A stretch of DNA of 64,000 nt from Heligmosomoides polygyrus polygyrus (taxonomy: Eukaryota > Nematoda > Chromadorea > Rhabditida > Heligmosomidae). Within the stretch, counting starts at the first letter, position 1, and each line of letters starts with the position of its first letter. The stretch covers positions 106,390,198 through 106,454,197 of the forward strand of contig OX377202.1 of the NCBI GenBank assembly GCA_947396885.1, in the 5' to 3' direction. Positions 46,701 to 57,085 of this stretch are shown piece by piece. Below the pieces are notes generated by a model that was not told where the DNA came from, ran no database searches, and saw nothing but the letters and a program-made list of their open reading frames with translations. The translations under genes and the position numbers were made by a program.

Positions 46701-49700
46701 GTGCCTTTCTGAGCCGAACATTCGGTTTCGCACTACTTCTTGGTTGTTCATTTTTGAAAAGCCGCTGCTTTTTGCGCTTCAGATGATCGTACAAGATCCA
46801 TTTTTTGTCTCCTGTGATCAATCGATCAAAAAACGAGTCTGTACCGTGTCGCTGAAACAGTGCATTGCAAAGTGTCGATCGGTTGCACGGTTCTCGGCGG
46901 ATAAATCGTGCGGTACCCAAACACCTGCTTTGCATACCTTGCCGATTTGGCGTAGATGAAAATGTATGGTTGATTTAGGTCTGTTGAGAGTACTCGGAAG
47001 TTCCTCCACCGTTTGACAAGGATTCTCCTCCAGCTCTGCCATCAGTATGTCGTTGACAAATGTTACTGGCCTTCCTGATCGAGAGGAGTCAGAGGGGTCA
47101 AAATCACTGGATTTGAACTTGGAAAACCATCGCTGGAATTTGCGAACGTCCAATGCAGCATGTAGATATACATGCAGATATTTTTAGTAGCAACCGTTGC
47201 GTTACAACCTTTCCGAACTTCGAACAGCATGCAATGCCGAATATGCTCCTCTGAGATTTGCCAAGCCATTTCACCTGAACTTTTAAGCTAACAGTTCAAC
47301 AAATGGGCGATACTAAAAGAGCAAGTCTCATTTACCTAAGAATCATATTAGTGCACCTTCGAAATTAACAAATCTGCCGACAAATAAAGAGCTAAAACCG
47401 TAGTGCATAAAAAACGACATTACTTATTGGATGACCTAATACATACACTGCGACCGCAAAGTATAGGGACACCAAAAAATTGCGTAATTCTGCTAGCTAC
47501 CCGCAGGAATTGATCTGAAAATTATACTATGGAATTCCTCACGGCAAAAAACATATATAGGAAAGAAATGTGCAAAATCTCCCGAGGTGGCAAGGAACGG
47601 GAAAGGGTCACGTGACGGGACCCTGTTTTTGAGTGACCAGAAAGTATAGGGACACCACCAAATAAGGTGCGCGGAGAAAGGTACGTTGTTAAAAACTATT
47701 TTGCTATGCAATATACTGCCTCATAATTTGCTCATTGTAAGGATGGGTCGCGGATCGATGCTATCAATAGAGGAACAAGCTCAAATCAAGGCCCTCAAAG
47801 ATGCAGGACTCAGCATACGCCAAATTTCGACTCAACTGGAACGATCAAAGAACGTTATTAGCAAATTTCTATGCAGTCATGATCTATGTCACTCGTGGAA
47901 GTCTTCAGGACGTCCCAGGCTTCTTTCGAATCGAGACGAGAGGCAAATCGTGCGAATGGTTTCCAATAAATCAATCAGTTTGGAGGAAGTGCGCAAGAGT
48001 TTGAGTAAGAAAGTCTCGAAAGAAACGATTCGGTGCTGCTTAAAACGCAATGGGAATGTTGTATATACCCAGCTCCGTTCTGCTCCACGTTTGACAGAAA
48101 CGCACAAAAAAAAAGGCTCGAGTTCGTCTCTAGGAACAAACGGCATCTTTGGACTAAGGCAGATTTTTTGCGTTGTCAGTTCTGACGCTAGGTATTTTAA
48201 CATTTCATAGTTCTGGTGATCTTCTCGGACGAAAAGCGCTTTAACCTCGATGGTCCAGATGGGAACCGATTCTACTGGCATGACTTATGCAAGGAGAAGG
48301 AGTATTCCCCAGAAAGGAATTTTGGAGGCGGCTCAGTTATGGTGTGGGCGGCATTCCACGCAGAAGGAAAGCTCCCTCTTGCCTTCACGTCAGCAAGGAT
48401 GGACGCAGATGAATACCAGCAACTGTTGGAAACCTATCTGCTTCCATTCCTTCAACATAATGCTGGTCAGGGATGGGTTTTTCAACAGGACAATGCACCG
48501 CCGCATGCCAGCAGATCCACAGCAGGCTTCCTCAGAAGAAATTCTGTTGAAGTTCTCGACTGGACTGCATGTTCTCCCGATATGAACCCAATGGAAAATA
48601 TCTGGGGACACCTTGTGAGGAAGATTTACGAGCACAACCAGACATATTCTTCTCTGCAAGGACTTCGATCAGCAATTCTACGCGCTTGGAATGAACTTCC
48701 TCTACAAACACTTCGAAATCATGCTGCTTCGATTTCAGCCCGACTTGTAGATGTTGCAATGAACCGCGGAGGACCAATTGAGTACTAGTTATCAACGACT
48801 GTTTTTATCTTGACAATGAAGTTGTTTTTTACTAGTGTCCCTATACTTTCTGGTCAATTGAAAATGGTGCGTCTAAATAATTTATTTTCTTATTTAGCTC
48901 ACATCAAACCAATTTCGCTAAAATCTTTTGCTTCGAACTTCTTTGCCGTAGCGAATTTTACGATAAAAATTCAGGTCGATTGATATCGATTAGCGTACGA
49001 AAAGTACAATTTTTAAGTGTCCCTATACTTTCTGGTCGCAGTGTAGATCGCCGCCAGAAGTACTCCTTAGCATTTCTTAAAATAGAGTGCTGTGACCTGT
49101 ATATTGCTTGCATATCTTTATGAAAATACTTTTTAATAAAGTAAAGTTTTTAATAAAGTTGTTACAACACCACATCAAACTGCTTCTTATAAATGTTCAC
49201 TTCATTTATACATCATCAACCACCACATCCAAGTATGCCATTATTCTTGAGGCCTTGTTTTTGGAACGATATAGTTCAACAGCATAACATAGTTTAGTAT
49301 AGCACCACATATATTATTTAACTTGGGCAAATAAGGGATGAACATCACTATTTTGCTTCCGTTATTCACGCCATTGTAAATGTGTTATATTCAGTGAATG
49401 AGAGAGAATGTTTTGTTAGGTAATTTGTAGTGGCTCTGGCTCCAGTCGACCGGCGCTTGCTTTCGAGTCTAGATTGATCGCGTGTATTTCTCGCTGAAAG
49501 AGAATGTGTTTACCGTCTCAAAGGTAGCCTTTATGTTCCTCATGTTGTCATAGATCATAGCACCAGTGAGAAGCACATTTCCAGAAAGCAACATGTAGAG
49601 TGCAGTCATCACCAGAATATGTACTGAAATTTCCTGATTATTTGATAATCTTAAACGAGGGCGTCTAACTCTTCTAACTGAGGGCGATCGCGCTAGAAAA

Positions 49701-50752
49701 ACACTTTGCAAAGGTTTATGTGTAGTTTAAAGCAGAAGTGATAGTGCTGCGGCTCTGATCGCATTCATATAACATTTCGAAAACGTTGAAAAGTTTTTTT
49801 TCCTAGTCGGGGGACACATAACTAAAAAGTATGTAACAAAATGAATTGAGACTTACCGAGCGGCTCCTATAGAACGAGGTGGAAACAAAAAGAAACAAAA
49901 AACGAACGAATAAACAAAAAATCGCCGCGGTTATACAACCGTATCTGCGAGCAAGAAGCGACGCAATGGAGGCATACCGCGTGCTGACCACCCCTGACAT
50001 GTTATAACCAGGACATAACATGGTGAGGAGGGAACATAATTTAGCTTGCTAACAACCGCGGCGAAAACAAATGAAATGTTTTCGTTTTTTCTTCGTGAAT
50101 GTTTCCAGTTTAAGTGCTATCTTGTCTTGTAATAGCCACTCGGTAAGTCTCAAGTCGATTTGTTACCTACTTTTTAGTTATGTGTCCCGACTAGGATAGA
50201 TCCGTATTTTTACATTGAAGTACTACTATGGATTTTGTTGTAAATACCTACGTCAAAAAACATTGAATTGAGTCTAGGAAGAACAAAGAAGTACAACTTG
50301 AACTCTTTACTAGTTTCACTGCATAAAAATAATAATCAATGAAACTCACCTTTTCTGCTCATCTTCAGCTTGTGGGAATGCGGCAAAATCATTTGAATGC
50401 GACTCAAATGGATACCGACGCATGTTATAAAGATCAATCCAGTACATAGAAAAATGATAATTATGACGAGACATCCCAGTTCTGGGGCATTGGCAATCAA
50501 TCCGACAAAATATCCCATTGTCATCGGAAAAAATACTACCGGAAGGCTGACGAGTGAAAATATAATGTTGAATACCATTACAAATAGTTGAAGCATAAAC
50601 ATATTGACACGATAGGATAATGTAAAACGGTACTGACAGGTGACGATGCAGTACATTGCTAGAAGGTTGCTCAGTGGTCCCACGACTGAGAAAATTCTCA
50701 CCGCCTTGATGTAGAAAAAGGGGAACACATTCAGTTCGTTGCATTCAATCAT
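43720..50752 (-). CDS. Srh-like chemoreceptor E
   Basis: Intact 374-residue receptor, paralogue of D and F. Minus-strand exons: 50350-50752, 49514-49623, 45870-46091, 44080-44161, 43720-44027. It starts MIECNELNVFPFFYIKAVRI, with PVVFFPMTMGYFVGL after TM2, FSCAGSAMRYTTIA and STKQLQKKITILVYLQ in exon 3, and TM7 with MAFYGFLSAILMLLSVKPYR. The TAG that ends receptor D reads CAG here, extending the tail by about 22 residues (RQWCVRNPHV onward). Introns are greatly expanded: intron 1 holds a foldback element, intron 2 a mariner and a Tc1-like element side by side, intron 3 an inverted repeat with tRNA-like heads. No disabling lesion is seen. Confidence 0.87.
44523..45760. mobile_element. Inverted-repeat element with tRNA-like heads in receptor E intron 3
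   Basis: The arms 44523-44882 and 45403-45760 are inverted copies beginning CAAGGGAAGGATACTAGGTG. Each arm contains a tRNA-like block with a B-box-like GGTTCGACTCC (left, near 44810) or GGCTCGACTCC (right, minus strand) and GAGACGGGGT. The 520-bp spacer has no gene. No clean target duplication was found. Confidence 0.75.
46169..47439 (-). mobile_element. Mariner element in receptor E intron 2
   Basis: The ends TTAGGTTATCCAATAAGTAA (left) and TTAGGTCATCCAATAAGTAA (right, minus strand) are flanked by TA; length 1,271 bp. The minus-strand transposase starts at 47269 (MAWQISEEHIRHCMLFEVRK); FQRWFSKFKS, SGRPVTFVND and TGDKKWILYDH (first catalytic Asp) follow, then VILHDNNARSH (second Asp, with an extra Asn). 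A stop follows EKINELG near 46474, and the third motif reads SPYLAPSDYH, so the third catalytic Asp is Tyr. The C-terminus FESLEDIQNAVSIYF is recognisable near 46380. Stops and frameshifts confirm inactivity. It entered a receptor intron in sense orientation. Confidence 0.87.
47446..49043 (+). mobile_element. Tc1-like element with inverted/direct repeat ends
   Basis: 1,598 bp, flanked by TA. The core AAAGTATAGGGACAC occurs four times: at both outer ends (about 47446-47475 and 49016-49043) and again inside (47633-47656 and 48835-48856). Outer and inner copies are the same distance apart on the two sides (about 187 bp), an IR/DR layout known from Tc1-like elements such as Sleeping Beauty. The transposase begins at 47743 (MGRGSMLSIEEQAQIKALKD) with paired helix-turn-helix domains (to about 48115). 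It resumes at 48216 with FSDEKRFNLDGPDG, QQDNAPPHASRST and SPDMNPMENIWG, so all three DD34E residues are present, ending MNRGGPIEY. A frame change after an A9 run at 48106-48114 and a disturbed segment at 48170-48212 separate the halves. It is the youngest-looking transposon here. Confidence 0.9.
49801..50196. mobile_element. Foldback element, TCCTAGTCGGG ends, in receptor E intron 1
   Basis: TCCTAGTCGGGGGACACATA (left) and TCCTAGTCGGGACACATAAC (minus strand, right) continue inward through GTAACAAA and GAGACTTACCGAG; a second inverted pair with CCGCGGTT lies further in. It is about 396 bp, with no reading frame. A partial relative lies at 59110-59414. Confidence 0.75.
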
Positions 50753-50896
50753 CCTTAGAATAAGATGGTGTACTATTCTAAGCGTTGTAGTGAAGGTTGT
50801 AGAAAAGCCTGAAAGAAAAAGTATGTTAGTATAGTAAGTAAAAAGAAAAGTTGTCTAGGAAACTGCTCCGTTTGTGTTGTATTAGAACTGTTAAAT

Positions 50897-50958
50897 GTAT
50901 GTATGTATGTATGTATGTATGTAGGTATGTATGTATGTAGGTATGTATGTATGTATGT
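50897..50958. repeat. (TATG)n microsatellite upstream of receptor E
   Basis: ATGT tetranucleotide run interrupted by two GTAGG units, in the position equivalent to those upstream of D and F. Confidence 0.85.
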
Positions 50959-51104
50959 CCTCAAACCACGCATAGGAAGCATAATAATGATTCGAGGGAT
51001 CAGCGTACTTTTGCAGTGATTATCTTGTAAATCATTAGCAAATCGTTTTTCTTTCTTCTGATCAATAGAGTAGGATTGAAAATATTGTTGTGAGCATTGG
51101 CGAT
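50959..51104 (-). mobile_element. CR1-like LINE fragment, duplicate of 35040-35190
   Basis: CAGTGATTATCTTGTAAATC, AGCAAATCG or AACAAATCG, and TTCTTTCTTCT with GAAAAT.TTGTT occur in the same order as in the fragment upstream of receptor D. The fragment is older than the D/E duplication and here is cut by the tRNA-derived repeats that follow. Confidence 0.65.
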
Positions 51105-51240
51105 GCTGGTGGTCTGGGGGGGGAGGTGCGGGTTCAAGTCCCGCCTGGCGGTAGAAGTATTGATCGCAACAAAACATCGTTGTGACAGCTCACAACCTCG
51201 ATACCAGCCAATTGAGGCTTAAAGAAACTGATTTGAATTG
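51105..51240 (+). repeat. tRNA-derived SINE-like unit, copy 1 (5' truncated)
   Basis: GAGGTGCGGGTTCAAGTCCC (a B-box and T-arm-like stem GCGGG/CCCGC) is followed by a body starting GATCGCAACAAAACATCG and ending GATTTGAATTG. It matches the second copy over about 120 bp, but its 5' tRNA half is disrupted by a G8 run. Confidence 0.7.
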
Positions 51241-51358
51241 TTTCTATCAAGGCCATCAGCTTAACTGGTCTCATGCTGACATCAGCGGCCAGCTCATCCC
51301 GGATACGGGTGGGTGTTGATCGGTCCCACGAGGTGTGGATGTTGCGTTCGATCAAACG

Positions 51359-51521
51359 GCGCCGGTGGTGTAATGGCGTAGAGCATTCCCGTCCGGTCAG
51401 AGGGAGGTGCGGGTTCGAGTCCCGCCTGGCGCTAGAAGTTTTGATCGCAACAAAACATCGTTGTGACAGCTCACAACCTCGATACCAGCCAATTGAAGCT
51501 TAAAGAAACTGATTTGAATTG
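51359..51521 (+). repeat. tRNA-derived SINE-like unit, copy 2
   Basis: The head 51359-51433 looks like a tRNA: a 7-bp acceptor (GCGCCGG/CTGGCGC), an A-box TGGTGTAATGG at 51366-51376, and a perfect T-arm GCGGGTTCGAGTCCCGC. The anticodon arm cannot form a 7-nt loop, so it is not a working tRNA. The 88-bp body ending GATTTGAATTG is the same as in copy 1. RNA polymerase III transcription is inferred from the boxes. Confidence 0.75.
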
Positions 51522-51621
51522 CATCATCACCTTGTTCAGTCTGTCTTGCTCAGTTCTATACGACACTCGAAGAGGACAAGTGCATGTCTTGGTCTACCAG
51601 AATAAGTAATTTGTTTTTCGG

Positions 51622-52100
51622 TCATCTAAATTTTCGCTAATTTTCAGGTCATCAAAAATGGAGTGCCAGGTCGGCAAGGATGAGCACTTCTGACACCTTC
51701 TTTCTTCTCTTTGCTTTCAACTAGGTTCTAGTGCTGCTGCGGCTGCCAGAGAGACGGTGCTTCATGTTTGTTGACATATAAACACCATTTTTCATCGCCA
51801 GTTATAATTCTGAGCAAAAATCGTTGAATGTGTCCGTGTGACAAATGGTGATGGGCAAGCAGGCTGGCAGGCATCATTCATCACACGGATATATTGAACG
51901 AATTTTGCACAGAATTGTAACTGACGCTCAAAAATGGTGTTTGTATGTCAACATGAAGCACCCTTTCTCTGGCAGTCTCGACAGTACTAGAACCCTGGTT
52001 GAAAGCAAAGAGACGAAAGAAAAAGGTGCCAGAAGTGCGCGTCGTTGTCGAGATGGCACTCCACTTTTGATGACCTGAAGATTAGCAAAAATTTAAATGG
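51622..52100. mobile_element. Large palindrome, arms about 235 bp
   Basis: The left arm begins CATCTAAATTTTCGCTAATT; the right arm read on the minus strand begins CCATTTAAATTTTTGCTAAT. The match continues through TCAGGTCATCAAAA, GCTTTCAACTAGG and GAAGCACC-type blocks to a centre near 51861 with only about 25 unpaired bases. Identity is roughly 75-80 percent. No gene. Confidence 0.75.
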
Positions 52101-52560
52101 CTAAGGAACAAATCATACACACTGGTAAAACAAAACATCCACTTTCGAGTGTCATATAAATCTGAGCAAGACAGAATGGACAAAGCGAAGGAGTTTGTGC
52201 TGAAGATGATTTCTCTCTTTTTGTAATTTTGTTGATATTCGACAGAAATCAGCATGAGCCAATAAACGCGACACAAATCCTTATAGAAAAAGACATTTTC
52301 TTTTGAACGACATATAACTCTGAGCAAAAAAGTCCTACCACAAAGCAGGAGCTGTCTGTGAAAATAATCTTCTCCCTTTTACGTCCCAATTTGATGGCCT
52401 AAAAATCAATAAAGGATAAATGAGCAAATAGGACCAACACGTATTCTTGTAGAACAGAACATTTTCTTCCAAATGGTAAGAAGAGCTGCTCAAAAATTCT
52501 AAACCTAAGCCTAGAGAAAGAGCTCTCACAGATGACAACTTTTCGCTTTTTCACTCTTCA
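52100..52560. repeat. Diverged direct repeats next to the palindrome
   Basis: Successive blocks at about 200-bp spacing share CATATAA.TCTGAGCAA, GAACA.AACATTTTCTT and TGATGGCCTAAAAATCA-like words. They resemble in style, not in sequence, the repeats in the core at 28.0-28.7 kb. Confidence 0.5.
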
Positions 52561-52724
52561 CTTTAACGACCTAAAAATTGACAAAATTAAGGATGAAAAA
52601 ATGCAATGCAGGATCTGGTAGAGCAAATCATTCTCTTTCGAAAGCTGTATTGCGCTATACAAGGGACCGCCGACGAAATCCGCAATGAATCGTTGAAGAA
52701 AACGACGGGGATTTATGGGACAAA

Positions 52725-52990
52725 ATAGTACTTCCGGTAGTGCAACTCTGTCCCATCTGTACCCACGACGCAGAATCAAACGCAATAGAGAAAATGCCGC
52801 TGTGTGGTACATGAATTCATGGGCACAATGAAAACATACAGAGTTATGCAAGATTAGCAGGATGTGAGCGGGCGGATTTTGCAAATCAGTTGCAAATGAG
52901 CAATTAGCAACCGAAAATTAGCAATCTAAATAACGAGTCTCAAGGGGGTGGAAAATTGAGTAAGCATGCTTATTTGCGGCGCACAAATGA
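52725..52990. repeat. Dispersed repeat, second copy of 35545-35790
   Basis: See the copy at 35545. This one has about 35 extra bases after TTTTGCAAATCAG. It lies between receptors E and F as the first lies between D and E, supporting duplication of a gene-plus-flank unit. Confidence 0.6.
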
Positions 52991-53045
52991 GTCCGCTGCT
53001 TTATCCGTGGTGTAATATTTGAACAGAGTTTGATCTGAATAAGAC

Positions 53046-53051
53046 TTTATT
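53046..53051 (-). promoter_or_regulatory. Polyadenylation signal of receptor F
   Basis: AATAAA on the minus strand about 140 bases after the stop codon. In the homologous 3' flanks of D and E the same place reads AGTAAA. Confidence 0.5.
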
Positions 53052-53939
53052 CCAAACAAATAAATAACAGCACAATCGCGAAGACATGCTTCTAAATTAT
53101 TTTTGTAGGACGACATTCGTGACTGAAAATACGAAGCTGGACCAGCATTTTTAAGCTGTGCACTCCTTATACGGGTATTTCGAAGACACCACTATCCATT
53201 ATCAATAATAGGCGCTGTGCTGCCGACTTTCGAAGAACAAATGCTCTTGTTATTACAACGGCTAGAAACAGAAAAAACAAAGCTCTGAATAGGTGGGTCC
53301 TTAGATAATATGGATGCACGTGGAAGCCGCAGAATGCGCATAGCCACAAAAGAGAACAACTTATCCAGAAGGTCCTGTGCAATGACTGTAAACTTCCTTC
53401 GATAAGGTTTCACGGACACCAGCATAATAACAGCAGAGAGAAAGCCGTAGAAAGCCATTGAGCCCATGAAAAGGTTTCCAACCTCTAAAGTAGAAATTAT
53501 GCGACTATTTGGTGCTTGCAAACATGTAGAGCCTCACCTTGTGCGTTCACCACTGAGAAAGCAATTAAGCAAAGAACACCAAAAACTGGTATCGCGAAGA
53601 ATAAAAAGAATGCAGTCAGCTAAATAGATAAAGGTTATTGGCTTCCAAATTCCTACCAGTTTGCTTGAAATGGTGATAGTGGTGTGTTGCCAATCTTTTT
53701 TGTAGTGTGCTATTTATCTATTTAATGCACAATGCTTTGTTCTTTAATGGGGACTGCAGGCATCCACTATTATTAGATTGTCGGATTATAAGTGTTGCCT
53801 GCTTCTGATTTTTCATTTCTCTTCCATTGTTATTCGTTGGATCACGTAACTTTACGTGTTTAACAAGCGCTTCCGAAGGCAGCTTTCGCCAAAGTTTCGT
53901 TCCTATTTGTTGACCTTGTTAAAGAATCTTTTTAGATTA

Positions 53940-54890
53940 ACGATGATCGAACAAAAGTACCGAGTGCGGGTTTGCTTCCTGTACAGCCACAGTGGATACT
54001 TGTTGACCCAATACCATTGCCGTTCACACTCTTAGTTTCGGTCCAAAACGTGCAGCCCGAATTATCGCTTCGGTAGCTCCTTTTCAAGTATTGTCGAGAG
54101 TTGTCACGCCGGCAAATGATTGCCGGAAATGACAGTTGCTTCTTTTTCTTTAAATCGCCTTCACTGGTTCTAGCAGAACCGCATCGACATGCTTTCACGT
54201 TAGAGATGTGATCTCCAGCGAGGAGATTAGTGCACGTCGTTGTGCGACAACCTTCTAATTCGCGACGGCCTTGGCGTCTGTGGCAAGGCCTTGGTAGCAA
54301 AGCCTAACAGGAACATAGTCAACTTGCGTTTTGCATTGCCTCTTTAAAACGAAAATGAAGTGGGAGTCACGTTTTCGAAAGTTGGTGCTCGCAGTGATGA
54401 GGTTGTGTGTCTGCAAATCAAGTATACGTTCACCATCGTAGCCCGACCCACCACGACAGCTTTAATTGTCTTTCGCTGCTCCCACGCGACCATTGAGGTT
54501 ATCTGCACCAACGATCATAATCCCTAACTGCACTTCCGATGTTTTCTCATCAAGCAGTGACGGCAACTCGCCGATGGCATTGCTCGTAACAGCCAGTCTG
54601 CGGAGTATATGAGAAAAAGAAATGACATCCTCACTGTTCTACGGCGAAGAAGTCTTTATTATCATCGAAACGTTCTACGCGTCACGTGTACGTTTGGAAA
54701 CGACCGCCACCACTGGTTCTCCTTGAACTGCCGCATAGAACGCCCAATGCCCCACACTTGCAGCAGAACCACCTCGTCTCCTGCACGCATAAAATCTATC
54801 ATTCTCCGCTCGATTGCTTCTACCACCTGATGGCAGCTCCAATGTTAAGGCTAATTTGTCAAGTTCTACCATTAACTTGCCCATTTTTCT
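53940..54890 (-). mobile_element. RTE-like LINE endonuclease fragment
   Basis: Minus-strand blocks in changing frames: ILCVQETRW-type start near 54780, SYTPQTGC near 54590, IMIVGADNLNGRVG near 54500, GYDGERILDLQTHNLITAST near 54400, FRKRDSH then QCKTQVDYVPVRLCYQ near 54310, and RRALISSLEI near 54220. This order matches the apurinic endonuclease domain of RTE-clade retrotransposons. No reverse transcriptase follows. It lies in intron 3 of receptor F. Confidence 0.75.
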
Positions 54891-55034
54891 TGTTGTAATT
54901 TTCGATTTTAGTATTACTTCGAGTACTGTTAGAGTTGATGTGTTGTGTTATTTTTTCGTTGCTTAGGCATTTTTTTCTACAGGGTCATCCATCCATCCAT
55001 CCATACATACATGGCACATTGCAAGAGCGGTCTG

Positions 55035-55700
55035 CCAACGTACCCTCATTAGCTACTGCTACATTGTTGCTATGCCTACAGTTCAGCTCAGCTCACAAAA
55101 GCAAGAAGTTTTGAGTAAAACCTCGGGAGGAACAGACATCGCTACCACAGAAATTGTATTGATGCATGGTTGATATGACAAAGAAATAAATTATGTGCCG
55201 GATATCGCAAAGGAGTAACCCGAGGCACTCAGCATCCACTCTAATGAATACTGTTATTCTCTGAGATAAACAATTGAAGCATTCGTTGAAATTTGACACA
55301 ATTTGTAAGATGAAAGACAGATTTTTCTTCAGTGTTTCTGATTAAATGACACTTAAACGTGAGGCAATCTACTCAAGAGCGACTCTTCAACGTACCCACA
55401 CCACTGCTACTCATGTTGCTATGCCTACTGTTTGGCTCACAAAAGCAAACAGTTTCCAGTAACATCTCGTGGAGGAACGGACATCGCTACCACAGAAATT
55501 GTATTGATGCATGGTTGATATGACAAATAAACAAATTATGTGCGAAATATCCCATTGGAGTAACCCCAGGCACTCATCATCCTCTATAATACTTACTGCT
55601 GTTTTCTGAGATAAACATTTGAAGCATTCGTTAAAAATTGTCAAAGTTTTTCAGATGTAGATTTTTCTTAACTGGTTCTAAGTACATGGCATACCAACGT
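55035..55700. repeat. Tandem duplication of about 340 bp in receptor F intron 3
   Basis: Two copies (about 55035-55370 and 55390-55700) share ACAGACATCGCTACCACAGA or ACGGACATCGCTACCACAGA, TTGTATTGATGCATGGTTGA and GAAGCATTCGTT. The duplicated unit stops just before exon 3. Confidence 0.75.
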
Positions 55701-55981
55701 AAGGTCACCTACCTGTAAGTAAACCAGAATAGTGATTTTTTTCTGTAGTTGTTTAGTGGACTGTGATAAAGACCATGACTTCTGGGTCCAGAACGTTGAT
55801 ACTACTGTGAATATAATGAGTGGCGGTACAACAATAATCACTTGAATGATTGGAATCCTGACCAGAGGCATCATAGTTGATGGATCTATCACTAGCGTCG
55901 TATATTTCATGATAGGTCCTGCACAGGTGTACTACTGAAATTATAAGTATTAGAATAATTGCTAATGCAATTTCTAAAGTA

Positions 55982-56262
55982 TTAGGTTGTAAGGAAAGTA
56001 TACCGCCACTTGTGCAATTTTTTCAAATATATTTCTCTCGTTATACATATGACAACTGGCGAACATATGCACCATTATTATCACCATTATTATTATCGCC
56101 ATTTGCAAGGTAATTTGTAAATTCCGCCTTTATAGGATTTCTGGGGTTTTGACAGAAGAACTCAGCGAGGTACTTTTCATGTCGTTTCCTGTCGTCGAAT
56201 TGTTTCTTCTGCAAATGGTTCGACAACGAAAGAAACGGATGGTAATCCGCTGGAACAAGGTC
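55982..56262 (-). mobile_element. Mariner 3' fragment
   Basis: The terminus TTAGGTTGTAAGGAAAGTAT follows TA. The minus strand encodes the C-terminal part: LVPADYHPFLSLSNHLQKKQ, then EKYLAEFFCQNP and a DNNGAYV-like end. The rest of the element is absent beyond about 56262. Confidence 0.75.
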
Positions 56263-56273
56263 CTTTCAAAACG

Positions 56274-56654
56274 GTGGATTTGCCAGGACATGCCATCCAA
56301 AACACTAGAGTTTTTTCTGAGTCTTACAGGTCTGGACGTTGGATACCCCTCAGAGACCTCGTCCCCAATAGTTCCACCCGCGCGGACGTTTTAATGCCCC
56401 AGCGCTGCAATCGGCAATCAGCTGTCATATTGGATGCGTTTGATAGGAACCCCTTCCGCTTCGTCGTACCTCCCTATTCCGTTTTCCTATCTACGCCACC
56501 CATCTTGCTATTTCATGAAGGTTACCTTGTACCTATCGCAACAAATGCCCTTCTTTATAAGCAAAATAGTGTGATACCTTACATGGATGCTCCTACAAAA
56601 TTACGATCTCCAAACCTGCCGGTAAATTGGTCTGCTACTTTTGATGCGGGCTGA
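56274..56654 (+). CDS. Unrecognised open frame of 126 codons
   Basis: The open frame begins MDLPGHAIQNTRVFSESYRS and ends NWSATFDAG. It has mixed hydrophobic and polar content, no signal peptide, and a hydrophobic patch PPYSVFLSTPPILLF around residues 66-80. I do not recognise a family. It lies in an intron of pseudogene F on the opposite strand, directly beside a broken mariner end, so a transposon-derived fragment or a chance frame is more likely than a gene. The upstream open frame at 56149 overlaps it in another frame. Confidence 0.25.
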   Translation: MDLPGHAIQNTRVFSESYRSGRWIPLRDLVPNSSTRADVLMPQRCNRQSAVILDAFDRNPFRFVVPPYSVFLSTPPILLFHEGYLVPIATNALLYKQNSVIPYMDAPTKLRSPNLPVNWSATFDAG

Positions 56655-57085
56655 CAATATTTCGTATTATTGCAATACTTTAGTCAGATTTTCATGCTTT
56701 CCACAAGATTATTACCGTGTACACCTTTAACCTCCCACTTGAATGTGGGTTTATGCTAATATAGACCCTTAGATATATATTGTACTGATCTTTAGACTTA
56801 GATTAGTATTGCCTGTAAGCTGTGTTGACGAGCTTTTTTGCTCCTCTTCTGCAACTCCCTTTTCTCGTTTCTTGAACCCTGAACGGGACTAAAATTGAAT
56901 GCAACACATTTGGCATCGCTTTCATCGGCAACGCTCACACCATTACTTCTAATCGGTTATTGCTAATTGCTGAGTACATCAACTAGCACTAGCAGCATGT
57001 CATCTTCGAATGGAACCCGTTCTCTTGCACCGCGTAAACTCATCCAACCGCATGTGCTCGCTCTTCCGCATTGTCGGGGTATCTA

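Noticed and set aside
51359..51433. Functional tRNA gene
   Set aside because: Acceptor and T arms are good, but the anticodon arm needs an 11-nt loop and the D arm does not pair; it is a SINE-like head.
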